Below, in pieces: positions 57,487 to 64,000 of a stretch of DNA of 64,000 bases (positions within the stretch are counted from its first letter, which is position 1; each line of letters starts with the position of its first letter). The stretch covers positions 124,001-188,000 of the forward strand of contig NZ_JAATJS010000004.1 of NCBI RefSeq assembly GCF_011777495.1, given 5' to 3'. The notes under the pieces were generated by a model. The model searched no databases. It was given only the letters and a program-made list of their open reading frames with translations, and was not told the origin of the DNA. The DNA comes from Microvirga terricola (GTDB lineage Bacteria; Pseudomonadota; Alphaproteobacteria; Rhizobiales; Beijerinckiaceae). Position numbers and translations under genes: made by a program.

Positions 57487-60339
57487 GTGAGCAAGTCCGT
57501 TAGCCAGTCACGGGCGCAAGCTGAAATCGTTCCGCGGGACAATGCGGTCGCCGACCGGGTCATCGACATCGTCAGCCAGCTTGTCAGCGAAGTGCATTCC
57601 TCCCTCGGTTCCGCCCGGATCGTGACGTTGCACAGCAGTCTCGACCGCGACCTCGCGCTGGACAGTCTGGCGAGAACGGAGCTGCTGCTTCGCCTGAACC
57701 GGACCTTCAGAGTCCAGCTACCCGACAAACTCCTTGGCGAGGCAGAAACCCCGGCAGATCTGGTGGCCGCGATCATCCGCACGACCCCACGCACAGAGGT
57801 CGCCTTGGAGCCGACAAGCGGAGCGCCCTCTCCTCGCCCACCCGTCACCGAACCCATCGAGGCCGCCACGTTGACCGAGGCTCTGGCCGCTCATGTCCGT
57901 GCGCACCCGGACCGGGTCCACGTGCGCCTGCGGCACAGCGACGGCTCGGAGGAGCCGCTCACCTATACGGAACTCGACCATGGGGCGAGAGCCGTCGCGG
58001 CCGGTCTCCTGGATCTCGGTCTAAAGTCTGGCGATCGCATCGGGGTCATGCTGCCGACTGAAAGATCTTTCTTCGTCAGCTTCTTCGGCGTTCTCTACGC
58101 AGGAGGGGTTCCAGTCCCTATTTACCCCCCCTTCCGTCGAGCCATGCTGGAGGATCACCTGCGGCGGCAGGCAGGGATTCTTCGCAATGCCGAAGCCTCC
58201 ATTCTCATCACGAATGAGGAAGTCTATGCAGCGGCAAGGCTTCTTCATGGCCTCGTTTCAGGACTCGACCAGGTCGTCACTGCACGCAGCTTCGAAAAGA
58301 CGCCACCGCTTCCGTCCCCGATGCCAACGACGGCGGGCGCGACCGCGCTCATCCAATACACGTCGGGGAGCACCGGCGATCCAAAAGGCGTCGTGCTCTC
58401 GCATGCAAACCTGCTCGCCAACATCCGTGCCATCGGGAGTGGTATGGGAGCTTCGTCTTCGGACGTGGTGGTGAGCTGGCTCCCCCTCTATCACGACATG
58501 GGGCTGATCGGTTGCTGGCTCGGCAGCCTCTATTATGGGGCGCTTGCCATCATCATGCCGCCTCAGTCTTTCCTGGCAGACCCGATGGCGTGGCTGTGGA
58601 CTGTTCACCGGCACCGGGCCACGATCACCGCGGGTCCCAACTTCGCTTTTGAACTGTGCCTCAAGGTCGCCAGGGATAGCCCCCTCGATACCCTGGACCT
58701 CAGCTCGCTTAGAGCTGTCATGAACGGGGCCGAGCCCGTGAGCCCGAGCACGATCCGGCGTTTTCAGGAGCGCTTCGGCCCCTACGGCCTGCGGCCCGAG
58801 GCGATGGGCCCGGTCTATGGACTTGCAGAATGCTCAGTCGGCCTTGCCTTCCCGCCGATGGGGCGCGGGCCGATCGTGGATCGGGTCAGCCGCCATCCCC
58901 TCGCGAGAGACGGTATCGCCCGGCCGGCCGCTCCCGATGATGTGACAGCACTCGAATTCGTCGCCTGCGGGCAGCCACTGCCCGGACATCAGATTCGCGT
59001 CGTCGATGAGGATGGGCGCGAACTCCCGGAGCGACAGGAAGGACGCCTTCAGTTCAGGGGCCCTTCCGCCACATCGGGATATTTCCGGAATCCCGAAAAG
59101 ACACGCGCTCTCTTTGACGGAGAATGGCTCGAAAGCGGCGATCGCGCCTATATCGCGGGCGGAGATATCTTCATCACTGGCCGCATCAAGGACATGATCA
59201 AGCGCGCCGGGCGCAACATCTACCCACAGGAGCTTGAGGATTTTATCGGTGGGCTCGACGGCGTCCGCAAGGGATGCGTCGCAGTCTTCGCAAGCCCCGA
59301 TCCGGGCACAGGCAGCGAGCGCCTCGTCGTCATGGCTGAAACCCGGCTGATCGATCTGAGCCAACTTGATCGCCTCCGCCGCGCCATCATCGACGCCTCG
59401 CAAAGCATCCTCGATATCTCTCCGGATGACATCGTTTTCGTACCGCCGCACACAGTGCCTAAAACCTCAAGCGGAAAAATCCGTCGCTCAGCAGCGCGGG
59501 CGATCTATGAAACCGGCCGGCTGCGCGGTGGACTTCAGCCGCTGTCCTGGCAAGTCGCTCGCCTGGCCTTTGCCGGCGTCCTCCCGAGGCTGCGCCGCGC
59601 GAACAGAAAGCTCGGCGGGTTGGCTTATGCCGCATGGTGGTGGTTTTTGCTGGGTTGCACAGGCCTGACCCTGTGGCCACTTGTGGTTCTGCTGCCGAGG
59701 CGATCATGGCGGCGAAACACCTTGGGCCTCGGCTCGCGCCTATTCTTCCGGTTGGCCGGGAACGCGATTTCGATCGAAGCGTCGGCTCCGCTGCCAAACG
59801 GAGCGTTCGTCCTGATTGCCAATCACTCAAGTTATCTCGACGCCGCCGTGTTGTCGGCGACATACCCAAACGGGTTGACCTTCGTCGCGAAGCACGAACT
59901 TGCAGATCAGGTGGTTGCGGGGCCGTTCCTCCGTCGCCTCGGCGCGGTGTTTGTTCGCCGGACCGATGCGGCGGGAGGCGTGGCCGATACGATGCACGCG
60001 CTCGAAGCAGCCCGCGCGGATGAACGTCTCGGCTGGTTTCCCGAGGGAACATTCACCCGCATGCCGGGACTTCTCCCGTTTTACCTGGGCGCCTTCGAAG
60101 TCGCCTGCCAAGCGGCTATTCCGATCATCCCGGTAACCATTCGTGGGACCCGCTCCATCCTACGCGCTGGCCAGTGGCTTCCGCGACGCAGCGCGATTTC
60201 GGTTCACATCGGCGAGCCGCTTGCCCCGACCGGACGCGACTTCGCTGCCGCACTCCGGCTGCGGGATGCTGCCCGTGCCGAAATCCTCACGCAGCTCGGC
60301 GAGCCTGATCTCGAGCACGAGCACGTCGATCTGCCATAG
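57487..60339 (+). CDS. ACP - fatty acyl-AMP ligase - acyltransferase fusion
   Basis: About 950 residues. Domain 1 is an acyl carrier protein with the phosphopantetheine serine at S60 (DLALDSLARTELL). Domain 2 is an adenylation domain of the FAAL/acyl-CoA synthetase type (YTSGSTGDPKGVVLSHANL near 290, WLPLYHDMGLIG, FITGRIKDMIKRAGRNIYP, KTSSGKIRR). Domain 3, after a hydrophobic segment (AAWWWFLLGCTGLTLWPLVV), is a PlsC-type acyltransferase with NHSSYLD near 778 and FPEGTFTR near 852. It may activate, carry and transfer an acyl group to a lipid. GTG 57487 is chosen; frame opens at 57334. Confidence 0.85.
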   Translation: MSKSVSQSRAQAEIVPRDNAVADRVIDIVSQLVSEVHSSLGSARIVTLHSSLDRDLALDSLARTELLLRLNRTFRVQLPDKLLGEAETPADLVAAIIRTTPRTEVALEPTSGAPSPRPPVTEPIEAATLTEALAAHVRAHPDRVHVRLRHSDGSEEPLTYTELDHGARAVAAGLLDLGLKSGDRIGVMLPTERSFFVSFFGVLYAGGVPVPIYPPFRRAMLEDHLRRQAGILRNAEASILITNEEVYAAARLLHGLVSGLDQVVTARSFEKTPPLPSPMPTTAGATALIQYTSGSTGDPKGVVLSHANLLANIRAIGSGMGASSSDVVVSWLPLYHDMGLIGCWLGSLYYGALAIIMPPQSFLADPMAWLWTVHRHRATITAGPNFAFELCLKVARDSPLDTLDLSSLRAVMNGAEPVSPSTIRRFQERFGPYGLRPEAMGPVYGLAECSVGLAFPPMGRGPIVDRVSRHPLARDGIARPAAPDDVTALEFVACGQPLPGHQIRVVDEDGRELPERQEGRLQFRGPSATSGYFRNPEKTRALFDGEWLESGDRAYIAGGDIFITGRIKDMIKRAGRNIYPQELEDFIGGLDGVRKGCVAVFASPDPGTGSERLVVMAETRLIDLSQLDRLRRAIIDASQSILDISPDDIVFVPPHTVPKTSSGKIRRSAARAIYETGRLRGGLQPLSWQVARLAFAGVLPRLRRANRKLGGLAYAAWWWFLLGCTGLTLWPLVVLLPRRSWRRNTLGLGSRLFFRLAGNAISIEASAPLPNGAFVLIANHSSYLDAAVLSATYPNGLTFVAKHELADQVVAGPFLRRLGAVFVRRTDAAGGVADTMHALEAARADERLGWFPEGTFTRMPGLLPFYLGAFEVACQAAIPIIPVTIRGTRSILRAGQWLPRRSAISVHIGEPLAPTGRDFAAALRLRDAARAEILTQLGEPDLEHEHVDLP

Positions 60340-60443
60340 AGCCTCGTTCTCAGGCGCGGCTTGCCGCCCTATCTTGTTGGGGATCGAGGCGTGAGCCGCG
60401 CATCCGGGATACGGCGGCTCCGCGTTGAGGAGCTGCAGGCACC

Positions 60444-61208
60444 ATGAGCGCGAACGGTCTGTTCGGTATTCCGATGCTCATCCTGTTCGGCTTGTTTCTC
60501 GCGCCGCTAGTGATCGTAACCGAGCTTGGCTTCAGGATAGGTCAGCGGCTCGAGCGCGCGTCGCGCGATCCCGCTAAGCTTGAGATCGGATCTTTCCAGG
60601 CTTCGGTCCTCGGCCTGCTGGCTCTCTTTCTCGGCTTTACCTATTCGGCTGCGATGAGCCGGTACGAGGCGCGGCGTGAACTCGTCGTGAAGGAGGCCAA
60701 TGCCATCGGCACGGTCTTCCTTCGCACGAGCCTGCTACCCGACCCGGCCAGGGCGGAGATTCAAAGCGACTTGCGCAGATATGCGGAATTGCGTGTCTTG
60801 GGCGCGAGAGAGAGCGGCGACATTGACCGGGAGACCGCCCTTCTCACGAAGAGAATATGGGACGAGGCCCTCCAAGGCGCCGCAAAGGATCGCTCCCCAG
60901 CGATGGCGCTGCTTATCGGCTCGATCAACACGCTCATCGACAACTACAGTGAACGACAGGCGGCGCTCGCCAACCGCATCCCCAGACAGGTTTTTACCAT
61001 GCTGGGCCTTCTGACTCTCGTGGCGATGGCCTTGATCGGCTATAGCTGTGGGATAGCCGGTTATCGTGCTCTCGGCGCGACAACGATCATAGCCGTCCTG
61101 GTTTCAGCAGTCGTCATCCTGACGCTCGATCTTCATGAGCCCAGACAGGGTCTCATCCTTGAGAACCAACAACCACTCATCGACGTGCGGGTGTTGATGG
61201 ACCGATAG
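60444..61208 (+). CDS. Bestrophin-like (DUF4239-type) membrane protein
   Basis: This 254-residue protein has membrane segments at the N-terminus (MLILFGLFLAPLVIVTELGF), near residue 55 (ASVLGLLALFLGFTYSAAM) and two near the C-terminus (TMLGLLTLVAMALIGYSCGI, TTIIAVLVSAVVILTLDL), with a helical loop between. RRELVVKEANAIGTVFLRT and the final LHEPRQGLI are typical of the family. Its function is unknown. It follows the fusion gene by about 100 bp and converges on dctA. Confidence 0.82.
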   Translation: MSANGLFGIPMLILFGLFLAPLVIVTELGFRIGQRLERASRDPAKLEIGSFQASVLGLLALFLGFTYSAAMSRYEARRELVVKEANAIGTVFLRTSLLPDPARAEIQSDLRRYAELRVLGARESGDIDRETALLTKRIWDEALQGAAKDRSPAMALLIGSINTLIDNYSERQAALANRIPRQVFTMLGLLTLVAMALIGYSCGIAGYRALGATTIIAVLVSAVVILTLDLHEPRQGLILENQQPLIDVRVLMDR

Positions 61209-61235
61209 CCTCGCAGTTTGTTTCGCTCAACGCGT

Positions 61236-61258
61236 ACGGGCGGCTTTTCGCCGCCCGT
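61236..61258. terminator. Bidirectional hairpin terminator between DUF4239 gene and dctA
   Basis: ACGGGCGGC (61236-61244) pairs perfectly with GCCGCCCGT (61250-61258) around a TTTTC loop, in the gap between two convergent genes. The flanking T or A runs are weak, but position and stem strength fit termination in both directions. Confidence 0.7.
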
Positions 61259-61282
61259 GTCTTAAGAAGCCCGCGTCTGGAA

Positions 61283-62620
61283 TTAGCGGGAGCTCGGAGC
61301 CAAGCTAGGCTCATAGATGCTCTCGACGTCCTTGGCGCCACTCAGGGCGCGGTCGAGCTGAACCTTGTCGAGCTCGCCTTCCCACCGCGCCACCACGATG
61401 GTGGCGACCGCATTGCCCACGAGGTTCGTGAGGGCGCGGCACTCCGACATGAAGCGGTCGACGCCAAGGATCAGAGCCATGCCTGCGACCGGTACCGACG
61501 GAATAACAGAGAGCGTCGCGGCAAGGGTGATGAATCCGGCGCCGGTGATTCCTGCTGCGCCCTTCGAGCTAAGCATGGCAACAAGGAGCAGCAAAATCTG
61601 GTCGGTGAGCGTGAGCGGCGTATCCGTGGCCTGGGCAATGAACAACGCGGCCAAGGTCATATAAATGTTCGTGCCGTCGAGATTGAACGAATAGCCCGTC
61701 GGCACCACAAGGCCGACGACCGACTTCTTGCAACCCGCCAGCTCCATCTTCTCCATCAGGCTCGGCAAGGCGGCCTCGGATGAGCTGGTGCCGAGCACAA
61801 GGAGGAGCTCTTCCTTGATGTATCGGATCAAGGCCAAAATCGAGAAGCCATTGTAGCGGGCGACCGCTCCCAGAACGACAAGGACGAACACGATGGCCGT
61901 CATGTAGAAGGTCGCCACCAGGAAGAAGAGGTTTGCGATCGAGGCGATGCCGTACTTTCCGATGGTGAACGCCATGGCGCCGAAAGCTCCGATTGGAGCT
62001 GCCTTCATCAGAATGCTGACGAGCTTAAACATTGCCTGAGAGAGAGATTGCATCAGAGTCGTCAACGGCGCGGCCTTGTCCCCGATCATCGCGAGCGAGA
62101 TACCGAAGAGGACAGAGAAGAACAGAACCTGCAGGATATCGCCGGAAACGAATGCGCCGACGACGGTCGTCGGAATGATGTTCATCAAGAAGCCGGTGAT
62201 GGTCTGCTCGTGGGCCTTGGCCGCATAGTCGGCAACCGCCTTCTGATCGAGGCTCGCCGCGCTGATATGCAGCCCATGTCCCGGCTGAACGATGTTGCCG
62301 ATCACGAGGCCGACGATGAGGGCGAGGGTCGAGAAGACGAGGAAGTAGATCATCGCCTTTCCGGTGACGCGACCGACTTTCTGCAAATCGCTCATGCCCG
62401 CAATGCCGGTGGTCACAGTCAGGAAAATGACGGGTGCGATGATCATCTTCACGAGTTTGATGAACGCATCGCCAAGCGGCTTCATGTCCGCCGCGAAGGA
62501 CGGGTAGTAATGCCCGAGTAGGATCCCGGCGCTGATCGCAACGAGAACCTGGAAATATAGGTGCTGATAAAGCTTCTTCTTGCGCGGATGGGCCTTCGCA
62601 GTGACTTCGACTGGGCTCAT
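61283..62620 (-). CDS. dctA: C4-dicarboxylate transporter DctA
   Basis: This 445-residue protein imports succinate, fumarate and malate with protons or sodium. The serine-rich [18 protein letters not shown], the substrate motif [20 protein letters not shown] and the C-terminal [20 protein letters not shown] are signatures of the family. Divergent from dctB. A sigma-54 promoter lies upstream (62724-62739). Confidence 0.97.
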   Translation of the reverse strand: MSPVEVTAKAHPRKKKLYQHLYFQVLVAISAGILLGHYYPSFAADMKPLGDAFIKLVKMIIAPVIFLTVTTGIAGMSDLQKVGRVTGKAMIYFLVFSTLALIVGLVIGNIVQPGHGLHISAASLDQKAVADYAAKAHEQTITGFLMNIIPTTVVGAFVSGDILQVLFFSVLFGISLAMIGDKAAPLTTLMQSLSQAMFKLVSILMKAAPIGAFGAMAFTIGKYGIASIANLFFLVATFYMTAIVFVLVVLGAVARYNGFSILALIRYIKEELLLVLGTSSSEAALPSLMEKMELAGCKKSVVGLVVPTGYSFNLDGTNIYMTLAALFIAQATDTPLTLTDQILLLLVAMLSSKGAAGITGAGFITLAATLSVIPSVPVAGMALILGVDRFMSECRALTNLVGNAVATIVVARWEGELDKVQLDRALSGAKDVESIYEPSLAPSSR

Positions 62621-62723
62621 CGTTTCCTCCGATGTTGCTATGAGGATCCTTACGCCTCGCGAATGTCCGGCTCCTTGGATCTCTTGGCTTATCGGCCGCC
62701 AGAGGCGGCGGCGTTTCGGTCAG

Positions 62724-62739
62724 AGCAAAAATCGTGCCA
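62724..62739 (-). promoter_or_regulatory. Sigma-54 promoter of dctA
   Basis: On the minus strand TGGCACG-ATTT-TTGCT matches the RpoN consensus (GG at -24 and GC at -12 with correct spacing). It lies about 104 bp before the dctA ATG. Rhizobial dctA genes are activated from such promoters by DctD. Confidence 0.88.
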
Positions 62740-62844
62740 GCCCCGTCTTGGGCGAATAAGATATTGATATAGACCGATAATATTTGTTGTGAGGGATATT
62801 CGCCCATGCTGCCGTGCGGCTTTTCGCCTCGTATCTTGAATAGC

Positions 62845-62862
62845 TGTGCGGAAAATTGCACA
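62845..62862. promoter_or_regulatory. Probable DctD upstream activating site
   Basis: TGTGCGGAAAATTGCACA is an imperfect palindrome (TGTGC ... GCACA) about 110 bp upstream of the sigma-54 promoter of dctA and 28 bp before dctB. Position and sequence fit binding of the DctD activator. Confidence 0.6.
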
Positions 62863-62890
62863 AACGGAAATCCTTCAGGGGCGACCTCGC

Positions 62891-64000
62891 ATGCGCACAG
62901 AACCCGTGCCGGCCGACAGAGAAATCGCCATACCGTCGGCTCGGTGGCCGATCTGGGCTATCTTGGCCGCAATCGTCATTGCATTCACGATTTGGTTCGC
63001 CGGAACCCTTGGAGAAACGCGCGCCTATGCAGCGCTCGAGGCTCAGGCCGATACTGCTGCCACGCTGGATATTGCGTTGCTCCGGAGCGAGTTGGACAAG
63101 CAGAGGTCCCTCCCCTTTGTGCTGTCGAAAGACCCGGACGTGCGCGACATTCTGTCGGCCCCCTCGCCTTCCGCGATTGCGTCGTTCAATGCCAAGCTTG
63201 AGGCTCTGCAGGAGGGAACACAGGCTGCCGTCATCTACCTCATCGGCGTCGACGGCATTGCCATTGCCGCTAGCAATTGGCGCGAGCCGACAAGCTTCGT
63301 CGGCAACGACTATCGCTTCCGGCGATATTTTCAGCGAGGCCTCTCAAACGGCGGCGATGAGCACTACGCGCTCGGCAGTGTGAGCCGTCACCCTGGCCTC
63401 TATATTTCCCGCCGCGTCGATGGCTCCTCCGGCCCGCTCGGCGTGATCGTGGTGAAGGTCGAGTTCGACCAAGTGGAGGCGGAGTGGGCTCGTTCCGGAA
63501 ACCCGGCCTATGTGACCGACCAGAGCGGGATTGTCCTAGTGACGAGCGTTCCCGAATGGCGGTTCATGGCGGAGCGAAACATTGCGCCGCAAGACGCCCA
63601 TGCCATTCGCGAGAGCCTGCAGTTCGGAGACGCATCGCTTCAACCCCTTCCACTGAAAGCAGATTCCGCGTCATCGCGATCCAAGACACTCCTTGCCTCT
63701 TTGCCGGGGGGCTCCAACGCAACGCAGGTCTTGGTGACCGAGAACGCTATGCCGACGACGCAATGGACCTTTCACCTGCTCACCCCCTCTGACAAGGAAG
63801 TAAGGTCCGGCATTTTGAACACGCGACTGGCCGCTCTATCTCTCGTGACGCCATTTCTCGCCGGCGCAGCCTTCGTCATCTACCGCCGCAACCGAGCAAT
63901 CGGCCGCGCGGCCATGCAGGAGGCTGCGCGCAGAGAGCTTGAACAGCGGGTGTCAGAAAGAACTGAGGAGTTAAGCGCTGCGAACAACCGTCTCATTGCC
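62891..64000 (+). CDS. dctB: C4-dicarboxylate sensor kinase DctB, 3' end beyond the window
   Basis: The first 370 codons are present. A membrane segment (IWAILAAIVIAFTIWFAG) is followed by a periplasmic double-PDC sensor (residues ~45-305: LLRSELDKQRSLPFVLSKDP, NDYRFRRYFQRGL, SRRVDGSSGPLGVIVVKVEF), a second membrane segment (LAALSLVTPFLAGAAFVIYR) and the start of a coiled coil (LEQRVSERTEELSAANNRL). The kinase domain lies past 64000. DctB senses C4-dicarboxylates and drives DctD. The ATG at 62891 is well placed. Confidence 0.93.
   Translation, partial: MRTEPVPADREIAIPSARWPIWAILAAIVIAFTIWFAGTLGETRAYAALEAQADTAATLDIALLRSELDKQRSLPFVLSKDPDVRDILSAPSPSAIASFNAKLEALQEGTQAAVIYLIGVDGIAIAASNWREPTSFVGNDYRFRRYFQRGLSNGGDEHYALGSVSRHPGLYISRRVDGSSGPLGVIVVKVEFDQVEAEWARSGNPAYVTDQSGIVLVTSVPEWRFMAERNIAPQDAHAIRESLQFGDASLQPLPLKADSASSRSKTLLASLPGGSNATQVLVTENAMPTTQWTFHLLTPSDKEVRSGILNTRLAALSLVTPFLAGAAFVIYRRNRAIGRAAMQEAARRELEQRVSERTEELSAANNRLIA

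Noticed and set aside
62806-63201. Short frames at the start of dctB
   Set aside because: They are in other phases; the frame from 62891 has the membrane segments and sensor domain of DctB.

Overview
The window reads as chromosomal DNA of a high-GC alphaproteobacterium of the order Hyphomicrobiales (Rhizobiales), probably near Microvirga or Methylobacterium. That placement is inferred from gene order and gene families; no rRNA is present. The order lipA, coq10/ratA, cinA, ispDF, dusB, ntrBC, ntrYX, hfq, hflX, mazG is typical of the class.

Region 1 (1-14775) is housekeeping and nitrogen control: a partial YciI protein, lipoyl synthase, a ubiquinone-binding START protein, bifunctional IspDF, DusB, the NtrBC and NtrYX two-component systems, Hfq, HflX and MazG. 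Region 2 (14951-26245) is a self-contained selenoprotein cassette. It holds fdhD, a three-subunit formate dehydrogenase whose catalytic subunit has an in-frame UGA (Sec) at codon 200, fdhE, selA, selB, the selenocysteine tRNA (selC) and selD. The selC gene lies inside the 3' end of the selB reading frame. Region 3 (26273-30170) carries a short-chain fatty acid transporter, an AGE-family sugar isomerase and a PfkB sugar kinase. Region 4 (30662-39583, all minus strand) is the cluster rlpA, dac, tmk, holB, metG, tatD and a PhnP-like hydrolase, with a GH1 glycosidase gene between metG and tatD.

Region 5 (39937-43073) looks like a decayed island beside a tRNA-Ser gene. The start of a tyrosine integrase is fused in frame to an autotransporter passenger. 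The first part of the autotransporter beta-barrel is inverted relative to the passenger and to the last barrel strands. The inverted 998-bp segment is bounded by 10-bp imperfect inverted repeats, and turning it round would give one uninterrupted reading frame. Region 6 (43130-53190) is the microaerobic respiration locus: an Fnr-type regulator, ccoNOQP (cbb3 oxidase), ccoGHIS and an MFS-like gene, with three Fnr boxes (one perfect, upstream of ccoG). Region 7 (53368-57289) has a receiver-like protein lacking the key phosphorylation residues, an ECF sigma/anti-sigma pair, a small secreted protein and an HPF/cold-shock fusion. Two diverged copies of a ~230-bp block flank the sigma locus. Region 8 (57487-64000) holds an ACP-adenylation-acyltransferase fusion, a bestrophin-like membrane protein and the divergent dctA/dctB locus with a sigma-54 promoter.

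Several sets clearly work together: selABCD with fdhD/fdhE serve the formate dehydrogenase; the Fnr regulator controls the cco genes; DctB (with a DctD presumably past the window edge) controls dctA.
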